Positions 18,642 to 28,019 of a stretch of DNA of 64,000 bases are shown piece by piece (within the stretch, counting starts at the first letter, position 1; each line of letters starts with the position of its first letter). Under the pieces are notes generated by a model. That model saw only the letters and a program-made list of their open reading frames with translations. It had not been told where the DNA came from and made no database searches. Origin of the DNA: Coccinella septempunctata (Eukaryota; Arthropoda; Insecta; Coleoptera; Coccinellidae); contig NC_058195.1 in assembly GCF_907165205.1 (NCBI RefSeq), positions 27,796,936-27,860,935 on the forward strand, in the 5' to 3' direction. Position numbers and translations under genes: made by a program.

Positions 18642-20283
18642 TAAATGAAATGTTTTTTTCTGATCGAACCAATATTGAGCTATATCGCCTTAGTTACCAT
18701 GTGTCATAACACACTTTCCCTAGGGAAATATGAAACGTCAAATCATATTTCTTTCAAAACGTCAAATCATATTTTATTTCTTTATTTAGTAACAAAATGG
18801 AAACTGCAATTGTTGAAATTTCCACTGAAAGTTTTTCCACCAGATACAAAGGAAGAAGAAATATCTTGTTCATAATTATTCGTCGACGAGACTACAGTTT
18901 TCTTGAGAACATTCCGTGCAGCAGCAGTCTCGGACGATTCTCCCAAAACGGTCTTCAAAGACTGTGATGCTGCAGATGGCTCTCCCTCCACACCTGCTAT
19001 CATCTTCGCTACCTTACTTTTGTGCAGCATACTGTCAGCCAGATAGCCTTCTGCAACAGACGAACTTTTCCAACCACCATGTCTCTTGAGTGTTGTCATT
19101 GAGGCTCCCGCATCGGCAACCAAAGTCGCGGATGTTCGTCTTCCACAATGGCCTGTATACATTTTCGGATTATCTAATCCCAACCATTCAGCAACCTTAC
19201 TCGGAATTTTTCCGAAGTTATTTTTGCCGACAGGCTGAAGAGTACACTTCTTATCTCTATAAGCCAAGAAGAACCTTACGTTCTTGCGGACGCAACGCCG
19301 AATACTCCCGCACCAAACGAGCAGCACCCAGATCTTCTTCATCAATTATAGTGAATATTCTGTTTATATCATTCTTAGTTTTTGAGACTTTAATTATGAT
19401 TACCGACCCACGATTTTCGATATCTGAAGATAGCATATTCACAAGCTCTTGTGTTCTGCAGGCGCCAAAGATTTCCATTATTAAAACAACCTTCAAAATT
19501 GTGAATGTAAAAATCTTATCAACAGAGGAAATCAAAATGAAACTTTTACCTCATACATCAAAAAAACGTCATTAGGAGCTTCACTCAAGAATGTCTTGAG
19601 CTGCTCCCGGGACAACACTGCTGATTTTTTAGGAACGTATCCTTTATTTTTGTTCTTAACAAATGCTTCGACTTCATCGAATAATTTGACATCAGTTTTT
19701 TCCTTAAAATGTAGCATTGATCTTAACATCGATAGTTTCGGCCATAACGTGTTTGGTGAATATTTCTGCGACTGGGGATCGAATGAATTAATCATACATC
19801 AAGAATAACAAGAATCAGAGCAACTTACCAAATCTTGGAAATATGCTAACAAAATATTATCGCTCACACCGTCCACCAAATTTTTTCTTTTCCACTCCTG
19901 AAAGCAATCGTACTCTCTACTGTAGGCAGCTTGAGACTTGGCCGGAACCAAAGATTCACGGGCTTTTGCCGATTGAGTTTCGACGTAGTTCGACATTATT
20001 TCAATAATTTTATTTCTGACAAGACGTCAAAATGAAACCAGTCAACCATGATTTTCAGAAACATGGCCCATAGCCATGTTACCACGTTAAAAATTTAATT
20101 ATTACAAAAATATACAATCTAACAATGATTTCCTCATAACAGATTATTTCAATCAGAAAAAAACTATTGATTACACCACGGGAAATATGAATATATTTCC
20201 CTCGGTTGTCTATACAAAGTTACAAAATGTAACTTTGACAACCTCGGGAAATATACTCTTCATATTTCCCTAGTTGTAATAAT
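18642..20283 (-). mobile_element. Crypton-like tyrosine-recombinase DNA element
   Basis: A unit of about 1.64 kb whose ends are fixed by the PLE-A coding sequence it interrupts. It encodes a tyrosine recombinase and no reverse transcriptase, which fits Cryptons better than DIRS elements. Near each end the string CTAGGGAAATATGAA occurs in inverted orientation (about 18720-18735 and 20257-20272). The right end also carries several GGGAAATAT/ATATTTCCC words and a TACAAAGTTAC...GTAACTTTG inverted pair. The left end has a duplicated AAACGTCAAATCATATTT. Exact end bases are uncertain by a few nucleotides. Confidence 0.7.
18782..19996 (-). pseudogene. Tyrosine recombinase (Crypton-like), three exons, one frameshift
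   Basis: Exon 1 is 19829-19996 (56 codons from ATG), exon 2 is 19550-19771 (74 codons) and exon 3 is 19490 down to 18782. Introns of 57 bp (19772-19828, GTAAGT...CCCCAG) and 59 bp (19491-19549, GTAAAA...TTGAAG) both split between codons. Motifs in order: an N-terminal helical core-binding domain, the first catalytic Arg in GACRTQELVNM, HxxR in GHCGRRTSAT, a second His in HGGW and the nucleophile Tyr in EGYL, all present. The protein would cut and rejoin DNA through a 3'-phosphotyrosine. A frameshift near 19270 (ALRPQERK against VRFFLAYRDKKC) breaks exon 3. Total length would be roughly 365 residues. A domesticated host gene is possible but the insertion context argues for an element. Confidence 0.8.
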
Positions 20284-21529
20284 AGCTATATGGACAGCAC
20301 TTATTTTGTACCTCATAGAGTGAGTTGAATGGAAATTTAGAATTCTACCTGAACTCGTTGGTTTTACGAACAAGTTTGTCTCTAATTTTTGGTCTTGGGT
20401 GCTCGAGACTGTCATATCCAAAAACGGCAATGTACGGTCCATTTCTTCTTCCATGGTGAACTGAATCATCTCGTCGTACCCATTAAAATCACCCAAAATC
20501 TCTGATTTCTTTCCTTCTAGTATAGCCATTATTGTATCGTCCACATAGAACCGAAACAACGGGATGAAAAATGGCATCCTCTCTAAGACCACGGTAACTA
20601 AATCTTCCATCACAAAATGATGCCAAAACTGGACTGGCGATTCCTCCCACGGTTGTGCCCTCTATTTGCATGTAGACCTTATCATCGAACATGAAGTAGC
20701 TTGTATCAAACAGGAAATCAACCAACTGTAGAAAGGTTTTCTTATCTAACTGTGTATAAGCTGATATCACATTCCACCTTTTACTTACAACTTTTTTAAC
20801 TATTGTTTTTGTTACATTTGTGAAAAGTGAGATCATATAGAGAGATACTAGTATGTATCCTGGAGGTAATATGATATTCTTGGATAGTTCTACAAACTCG
20901 AAAGAATTCTCAATCGGGTATTGTATAACAATGTGGTCACTCCCAGTTAGTGAATCATGTAGAAACTTTGCTATACTCCATGAAGGGGAATCGACTCCAT
21001 TTACGATAGGCCTCAAGTGTACACCTTGTTTATGTGTTTTTCTGAGGCAATGCAATCTTGGTGCTATAAAGTTGTATGTTGTTATCTTCTTTCTTTCAGT
21101 TTCCGAGATCACCTCAGTATCATATAGGGCGTCTATCAATCTGTTTGCTTTATTCTGGAAGCGGAAGGTAGGGTCTTCCTTAACCAACTTATATGTCTTC
21201 TCATCTTTGAGCATCTCATTGACGTGTTGCAAGTATTCTTCGCGATACATAATCACAGTAGAACCTCCTTTATCTGATCTACTAACTATGATGTCTTTAT
21301 TTGTCTTCATAAAGTGTTTTGTAAAATTGAACTCAATTTCTTGTGATGAACTATAAAACTCTACATCTGTCCTCATCCTAGGGATTGGTAATAAATCTGG
21401 CTTAAATTCAACATTGAATCTAGGCCCAAAGATTCGGTCTTCTTCAACTTCAGGAGGCAGGCTCACATTCGTATAATTATAAAGGAACTTTTTGTTATCT
21501 ACTTTATCCAAGGTTCTGAGTTTGGACAT
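20284..21529 (-). pseudogene. PLE-A reverse transcriptase domain
   Basis: The minus frame 20489-21529 reads the Penelope RT with IVSRSDKGGSTVIM, RKTHKQGVHLRPIVNG, SLYMISLFTNV (motif A, where the usual catalytic Asp reads Tyr in SLY), and QIEGTTVGGIASPVLA (motif B). The catalytic YVDD (in FRFYVDDTIMAI) is in the neighbouring frame that runs to 20260, so a frameshift lies near 20600. The reading then ends at the Crypton-like insertion after SAVHIAI. The antisense 167-codon frame at 20853-21356 is a shadow. Confidence 0.85.
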
Positions 21530-21670
21530 GTTATGAGACTTAACTCTCTTAAATATAATACTTTAATGAATCAATGTTTTCTAAGGTTGAGAAATGTTCC
21601 AAGGATACGTTTTCTTCTTTTTAGGTAGCCTATAAGGTATGTTTTTCTTATGTATGCTTTCCATATGTCC

Positions 21671-22096
21671 CTGACCTTTCTCATAAAATGAGAAGAGCAA
21701 TAAGGGTTGACAACGTAGAGTTAGTTTTTTATAATTGGATGACAGTGAATAATTTATATAGTAATCTGAAAGATAAATTAAGTAGAGAACAAAGTTCAAA
21801 TTTAGTATATGGTATCCCTTGTAGTGACTGCTCAAAAGTTTTTATGTCAGTCAGACAAAACAATATTTAGAGGCTAGAACAAAACAACATAGAAACGATT
21901 TAAATGATAAAAAATAAAGACAAGACTGCCCTATGTTCCCACTTCTTTAACATGAATCATCGCATCGATTTTGAAAATGTAAAAATCTATGATAAGGACA
22001 AAAATTACGAAAAGAGAAATATTCTTGAGATGATTCACATCAATTTAAACAACAGCATTTATTTAGGTCAGACACCGAACACCTTAGTAAATTATA
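21671..22096 (+). pseudogene. PLE-B GIY-YIG fragment, inverted relative to PLE-A
   Basis: Plus-strand frames 21688-21870 and 21904-22122 read KLSREQSSNLVYGIPCSDCS, then KNKDKTALCSHFFNMNHRID and RNILEMIHINLNNSI, closely matching PLE-A. A frameshift separates them. The remainder (GGTGAAATACAAACACTTAA) appears at 24453-24472 beyond the mariner-type insertion at 22097-24441. Together with PLE-A this forms a tail-to-tail inverted Penelope pair. Confidence 0.8.
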
Positions 22097-22568
22097 CAGT
22101 GTGTGGTGTAATGAATAAATAATATGGTACTTGTGGTAGAGGACGTTGTAACGGTTCAGAAAAACATGTTTTATGTACAAAAAAGTCCCTCGGTTTTCGA
22201 GATATTCGAGATTTTCGAAAAATCTAAAGAATTTCACTCATTACCACTTTTTTTGGGTGGCAAGACTCCGAAAGAAGAATTTTCTATCTGTTTTTTGGTT
22301 TGTATTCCTGAATGAATGAGCTATCGAATATAAGTTATGATTTTTGAGGAGCATGCATGGTTTTTTTTCAAACAAAGATCTAACTCAGATTCCCTGTTTT
22401 GCCTATTTTTTCCAAAGTTCAACCTGAAATGGTGTGGAAAAAAATATAGTAACCTTAATGCCAAATTAAGACAAAACATGCCTGTTTCAAGGAGACTCCA
22501 AATTAGTATAACTCACTGTATTTCCAACATTCAATACAATATAAATTCCTATTACAATTGATGAAGGC

Positions 22569-22948
22569 TTATTTTATAAACCTTGTTTTAAAAATTTTTA
22601 GCCACAACTCTCTTTGTGCGCGCGTTTTGTAGGAGGCGCATTTTGGGGTTTGACAGAAGGCGTTGTTGGGCTTTTCCTGATCTTCACAGAAATAGGTAAC
22701 TTTTTTCCCCACCGAATTGGCGAAAGTTGGGGGCTTCAGCGCAGAGAATTTTACGATATCCTCTTTTGCTTGACGGGGCTCATTTATCAAAATCCAAATC
22801 GTTTCATCGAGTTTAGCGATTTCGGCTTTCATGAGCTCATTGGTTTTGCGTAAGTGTGTCAGACCACGGACTCACTTCAGCTAAAGTCTTCTTCGACTTC
22901 ATCGGAAGTTTCCATGTAGAAACCCTCATTATCTGAGATTTCCGACAT
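22569..22948 (-). pseudogene. LINE ORF1-like (coiled-coil) fragment
   Basis: Minus frames from MSEISDNEGFYMETSDEVEE (about 22948, stop soon after) to the 87-codon frame 22569-22832, which starts MKAEIAKLDETIWIL and continues KPPTFANSVGKKVT. A heptad-like segment followed by a PPTFANSV block resembles the first ORF of jockey or RTE-type LINEs. The match is weak and the reading is broken by stops. Confidence 0.35.
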
Positions 22949-23269
22949 GGCTAAACGTTTTTAGTTTTTCACAATGGGGATGAATATCAATAAGAGAAAA
23001 CAGAACAGAAGTATCCAATTATTATATAGAAAAAGTCTTACATGATGTGATTTGCACAACCAACGATTTTTTGATCTGCACTGTATACAAAACAACAGTA
23101 AAACTCATTCAGAAAACTCTTCCGAATAATCAGTATTCAATCAAATTCCTTTGTCGTGTACTCGAGAGATCACAAAACACGTCTGCTCACTGAAAAACTG
23201 AAAAAAATGATGAAAAAAAAAATAAATAAAAAAATGAAAAAAAAAAAATTTAAAAATGTTTCATTTGAA

Positions 23270-23333
23270 GAGAGAAAAAAAATGTGGCTGCAGCACGATG
23301 GTTGCCTCACCCATTACACCCGTAGCGTTCGAC
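23270..23333 (+). pseudogene. Scrap of mariner transposase
   Basis: KMWLQHDGCLTHYTRSVR resembles the block around the second catalytic Asp of mariner-type transposases. It is cut off at 23334 by the start of a hAT-type sequence. Confidence 0.5.
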
Positions 23334-23940
23334 TATGGTGACCAGACGTCCGTCATTGTGACGGACAGTCACAGAGATGTGGTTTATCTACATCTCCTTC
23401 TGACTTTGTGTAGATAAACTACACTTCCTCTACACTGGTGTAAATCAAATCGAGTGTAGAAAAGTGCTACACTTTTTATGCAAACGAAAGGACCTTCAGT
23501 ATTTTTCTCAAGAAAATTTGAGATGGATAATAAAAAAAAAATGCAAATTTACGGTAGATCTTTCAAGAGAATTTCCATTCCTTAAAAAAACAAAACTTGA
23601 TTTTTCAATGTACGATGGGTCAATTCAGCATTGTATTTGGAAAAAGAAGGTGTATTATACTGCATGTTTCAAGTAACAAATATAAAAAAATAGTTAATGG
23701 AGCGTCTTCCTTTCTGACCAAATATTTCAGACATTCAAATTTTGGGGATGAAGAAGCTTTTCTAGCAACGTCTGAAGCCCTATTCTCATTCCAGAGTGTA
23801 ATAAGCAACCATTGTATTAAGATTATTATATTCCCGTTTTTGTGTTGTGATAAACTTGTATTATTTTTCTGTTTTCAATAAAAACAAATTTTTTCACTAT
23901 ACGGGGTAGGAAACTGAGTAGCTGGAAGCATATACATACA
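23334..23940 (+). mobile_element. hAT-type element copy 1, lacking its right end
   Basis: Starts TATGGTGACCAGACGTCC, the same end as hAT copy 2 (31890, inverted). Its frames read YFSQENLRWIIKKK, FSMYDGS, and LTKYFRHSNFGDEEAFLATS then ALFSFQSVISNHCIK. This is the zinc-finger-like N-terminal region typical of a widespread hAT transposase group, split over frames. No catalytic part is present and the right terminal repeat was not found before the mariner arm begins. Confidence 0.6.
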
Positions 23941-24509
23941 TACATTATTTCCTCTCGTTTTCTTTCACAAAACTAGGCATTCCCCAATTTTAATAGGGAA
24001 TTGTTTAGTATTGAATGTTGCAAATAAAGTGATTTATACCATTTCGGAATCTCCATGAAACAGGCATGTTTTTTCATAATTTGGCACTAAGGTGACCATA
24101 TTTTTTTTCACACCAGGTCAGGTTAAACTTTGGAAAAAAATAAGCAAAACAGGAAATTTTAGTAAGATCTTTGTTTGAAAAAAAAACTATTCACGCAACT
24201 CAGAAATCATAACTTATACTCGATAGCTCATTTATCCAGGAATATAATCCAAAAAACAGATACAAAAATTCCTACATTTGGAGTCTTTCCACCCAAAACG
24301 AAAATTTTTTCTAATTTTCGAAAATCTCGAATATCTCGAAAACCGAGGGAATTTTACTAAACATAAAACATCTTTTTCTGAACCGTCACAACGTCCTCTA
24401 CCCGCAAGTACCATATTATCCATTCATTACGCCACATCCTGTATAATAGTTTTTTGGTGAAATACAAACACTTAAAAAGAAATAATTAATAAATTTATTA
24501 ATGGTGTTT

Positions 24510-24735
24510 TCTTCGTCCATTATAGCTGTCAGGTATTGGATCGTTTTATTCTTCTTATATATAATATATAATATATCATTTTCTGCTTAATCATTGATTT
24601 ATGTGTTCAGTTCATGGCTTGATATTATCATATGTGGATTAATTTTATTTTCTGTAGCACTCAATTGTGGACACTGCTTTGGGTGGTCCTGTTTGTGTCC
24701 GAATTAATAAATAAATAAAATAAATAAATAAATTC
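24510..24735 (+). mobile_element. 3' tail of a LINE, with (AATA)n end
   Basis: About 180 bp (GCTTAATCATTGATTTATGT ... GGACACTGCTTTGGG ... AATAAATAAAATAAATAAAT) match, in inverse orientation, the 3' end of the LINE at 28020-30661. It is a severely 5'-truncated copy. GCTGTCAGGTATT occurs on both sides (about 24526 and 24754), which may be its target duplication. Confidence 0.7.
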
Positions 24736-24739
24736 ATTA

Positions 24740-25455
24740 ATTAAATAAAACAAATGCTGTCAGGTATTCTATTCTTTTATTCTCCTCCACGAACTTTCTC
24801 AGGCCAACGTTCGGAGCAGAGCTGCTCCTTTTTCAAGGCTAAAAATACAGGCCATTAGGACAAACAAAATATACAAGAAAAATGTTCTCTACAATTATAC
24901 CTTTCAAAATTTCTCGATTATGGAGATATATTCCAGGAAAAATTGATTTCTCAGTGTAGCACATCGAATTCGTAAAAAAGCATAAGTACAGATGATCTCT
25001 ATGAAATGTCTTTGTCACAGATTACAGAGTAGAATAGATCTGACACTCACGTTCTACGATGCAAAATACAGTTTATCCCGCCCTCAGCGCCCCCATGCGG
25101 CTGCCACCCAACTAACCGGGAGAAATGTCGGTATAACTGGAAACTGCAATCGCATGGCGCGAAATTTAAATTAGCCCATTCACTGGTATTTTAGACGTCG
25201 ATAGTATAATATGGATTATTAGGGCGAATTTTAAGGAGAAATAAAACTTGTCATGAAAAATATACATATATTGATATACCCAGCACAGGAAAAAAAAATA
25301 TGGAAATACATAAGCTATAATTATGGCAATGAATATATGAGCAGAGGTAAAATGTCAATAGGGTCACATATCTTCGTAAGACAATAATTATAATAAACAG
25401 TAATAATATTAATAAAGAATGATCACGCCTGAACAGGGAGGCAATGAATAAAATA
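24740..25455. other. Intergenic with a possible Penelope terminal-repeat scrap
   Basis: On the minus strand near 24790-24830 the sequence GAAAAAGGAGC...GCTCCGAACGTTGG forms a stem followed by a GAACG core, resembling degraded hammerhead-like Penelope termini. The rest, including a GC-richer stretch near 25070-25160, shows no gene. Confidence 0.35.
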
Positions 25456-25582
25456 ATGAGGATAAATTCAGATGCATACCACCCGACGATATGAATATCG
25501 ACAAGCTGGCTAGCTCAATTCAGATCGTAACACTTGTCGATATTCATATCGTCGGGTGGTATGCATCTGAATTTATCCTCAT
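25456..25582. repeat. Perfect palindrome: 50-bp arms, 27-bp loop
   Basis: Arms 25456-25505 and 25533-25582 are exact reverse complements around a 27-bp spacer. The arms contain CCACCCGACGATATGAATAT. The right arm runs directly into sequence on the 3' side of the P-element relic. It may be a recent inverted duplication, a transposon end or an assembly artefact. Confidence 0.95.
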
Positions 25583-25784
25583 CAGTAATAATATTGTTCA
25601 TAGGAAATGAGGTCGAAATTATTATATGTTCAGAAATCTTCAACATTATCCAAAAAGGACACAATGTTTGTTGGGAGTCGGCAATAGAAATCAAAAACAG
25701 CATGCCAAAGCTTAGAATGCATGAATAATTCGGAAAAGAAAAAATTAGTTGCCCAAAGACCTATGTGGATTTCATATTTTCCTG

Positions 25785-26462
25785 CAGGAAAGATTTCAAA
25801 GTCTCTAAACAACGACTCCCTGTTTTATCTTCCTCACAGTTAGATCACCAGGAATGCACCGACATGAAATTATTAATAACTAAAGTTTTGAATGATGAAA
25901 TAAAGTGTTCAACATTTGGGTTAGTATTCCTTACTCCATGTGCTCTAGTGTACCCAAAAAAGTTTACTGAACAATCTTGATTGAAAGCCCCAGTGAGAAT
26001 ATATTTAAAGTGATAATCATTGAACAGTTTTTGAGTAAGGTAAAGGAATGCGTTCAATGTTGTCACTATATTCTTCAAAGTGGGCACCACAATGGATCTT
26101 TTCTTTCGAGGGCAATAAAATGAAATACTGTTGAAAATTTGTATCGCCTGCTCCCAAACAACATTGTGTTCTGTTTGAATACTAACCGTCTTCTTTAAGA
26201 GTTTCGCAGTGGATGTCCAAGCTCTGGATACATTCAATGAATCAAATAACTCATCCAAGAATAGTTATAACGTCAGCAGTGTCGATAGCCTCTCTGTGAA
26301 GCTGAAGCGGATGCTTGATTTCTAAAAAGGAAAATAGTAAATTTTGGTATTATTATGTTTCAAAAAATACTTACCCCATTGAGAAATGAGCTTCATCATT
26401 GACCCCACGGAGTGGCTTAATAACTGACTACACAGTTTGACTTTCATTTCCATTAACACAAT
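25785..26462 (-). pseudogene. P-element-type transposase fragment
   Basis: Minus frames read MKVKLCSQLLSHSVGSMMKL (about 26380-26450), an apparent intron (GTAAGTATTT ... TTTTTAG, about 26323-26376), then AIDTADVITIL, DELFDSLNVSRAW and the long frame 25845-26258 with GAFNQDCSVNFFGYTRAHG, RNTNPNVEHFISSFKTL, and finally NCEEDKTGSRCLETL. NQD..NFFG and the F..SFKTL pattern are hallmarks of P-element and THAP9-type transposases, which cut DNA using GTP. A frameshift lies near 26258. The N-terminal THAP finger and first catalytic blocks were not found, so this is a relic. Confidence 0.75.
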
Positions 26463-27560
26463 TTTTAAAGGGTTTGGTTGGATTGGTTTAAGTATAAACG
26501 ATTAATGTTATAATTACGTGGTTCTTTGAATCAAATATTTCTTACAAGAAAATTGATTTCCTGATAAAACTGTCGAGTTCAATAAATGGGTATTTTTAAT
26601 TTACTCTCGTATAAGATCTCGTTTGTAAACAAGAATTTGCATTAAAGCATATTGACATTGACACTGTTGGCGTTCACAAATCCAATATGTCAGAATACAG
26701 TAATCTGTGGAGAATATGATATATATTTTCGTATGCAGTGCCACATAGCGATTGATTGCAGAACTAAAAACCGTATTTGGGGTGGGGGTAAGGAAGTGTC
26801 AAGCCCCTGGTCTTTGTCATCAGTAGACTGAAAAATGTCATGTCATGAAGTAATGTCAATAACATAGAATATCATCAAAAAGGATAAAAATTAAACAATT
26901 GTAAATCTTAATGTAATGAAGGTTAAGTGGAAAACGAATGCATTGGGGATCATGAAAAAGTTACATACATACATAATATCATTTTAAAGTAGAACATACA
27001 AATATAAATCCAGAGAGCACATCATACTCCCAAATTATATCGAGCAAATAATCATATAGACTACTCAGATCTTTGACATCATCTCCGTAGTTAACTGTCA
27101 TACATTTTCTTATGTATAGTCCATTCAAGAATGATTGACATCTCAGTAGGTCTTGAAAGTCCAGGTGCAGCTTAATATTTGGTCACAAAAGATTTCCAAA
27201 AATTTCTGTAGTTTCAGTCACAGAACTGGAATATATTAATATAACCTTGAAAAGTATATGAAAATGAGAAATTTTTAAATTTGAAGCATATTTATCAGCA
27301 TTCAGAATTGACACAACTATGTTTCCAATTCGTACGATCAAATTAAGAACATAAAAAGCTGTACAAAATTCAAATAACCGTCGGAAGTGCATAGATTCAC
27401 ATAGAATAAGTCTATAGATCAATGTTTATTCACATTACCAACCTGAATTCCGCAACACAAAATCTGAACTTATGGGCTATTACCAACTTAAATTCGATTT
27501 TCCATAGCCACCCGAGATGTCAATCATTCTTGAATGGACTATATATCATTTCGATAATAT
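26463..27560. other. Intergenic with a 30-bp inverted repeat
   Basis: No gene recognised. A perfect 30-bp inverted pair (27115-27144 and 27514-27543, containing CATTCAAGAATGATTGACAT) encloses 369 bp, which could be a small non-autonomous element or a rearranged repeat. Frames in this stretch carry no domain. Confidence 0.5.
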
Positions 27561-27878
27561 TTATTCTATATAGGTGTTTTTCTCTGTCCAAAATGGTATT
27601 ATTAAGGAAGTCAAATGTGTGCCCTCTGTGTGTGCGTGTGTTGTCAGTGCAGTCTTGTTTTGGTTCTTGAAGTCTCTTATGTCATATCTATGTTGTCTAA
27701 GTCTCTCTTTAAGGTGTTGTCTGGTCTGTCCAATGTATGTGTTATTACAATTTTCACAAGGGATCTGATATACCACATGAAACATTATAAAATGCGCATG
27801 TGCAGTCCAACTCATTAAAGATCTTTGCAATTCTGTATGATAATCAATAACAAAATCAGAAGTAGATCGGTAAAACAC
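27561..27878 (-). pseudogene. PLE-C GIY-YIG endonuclease fragment
   Basis: A 105-codon minus frame reads VVYQIPCENCNNTYIGQTRQ, then HLKERLRQHRYDIRDFKNQ and ALTTHAHTEGTHLTS. The CxxC...TYIGQTRQ arrangement is the zinc-linked GIY-YIG nuclease of Penelope-like elements. It differs clearly from PLE-A and PLE-D, so it is a third family. No RT of this family is present in the window; only the C-terminal end remains. Confidence 0.8.
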
Positions 27879-28019
27879 GTTTTATTGAATGTATGATAAG
27901 TTGGGTATAAGTGGAAATTTGAAGAAATTTCTATTTTGTGTTTTGGTGCCTAATGTTATCAGCGTCATCAAGAACCTTTCTGATCATTTCAGCTTTTGTT
28001 TCATTCAATTCATAAATTT

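Larger units (their letters stand above)
16600..21670 (-). mobile_element. Penelope-like element A (PLE-A), broken by two insertions
   Basis: Read on the minus strand, the pieces join in the normal Penelope order: RT (20284-21529), connector (18548-18641), GIY-YIG endonuclease (16997-17541), then a hammerhead-like motif (16606-16652). A Crypton-like element (18642-20283) and a LINE (17549-18540) each interrupt the coding sequence at a point where the two sides continue each other. The element has decayed by frameshifts as well. An inverted piece of the same family (PLE-B) abuts its 5' side, an arrangement common for Penelope elements. Confidence 0.85.
22097..24441. mobile_element. Long-armed mariner-type element, 2345 bp, inside PLE-B
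   Basis: Inverted ends CAGTGTGTGGTGTAATGAAT and (right, inverted) CAGGATGTGGCGTAATGAAT are flanked by TA, and the PLE-B coding sequence resumes directly after the right TA. Arms of about 470 bp (22097-22570 and 23967-24441) align throughout with point differences. The 1.4-kb centre contains a minus-strand ORF1-like fragment, a scrap of mariner transposase and a hAT-type copy. Confidence 0.8.

Noticed and set aside
20853..21356. 167-codon plus frame
   Set aside because: Shadow on the opposite strand of the PLE-A reverse transcriptase.
25456..25582. microRNA precursor
   Set aside because: Arms are perfectly paired over 50 bp, unlike microRNA hairpins, and no mature-strand features can be judged; better treated as an inverted duplication.
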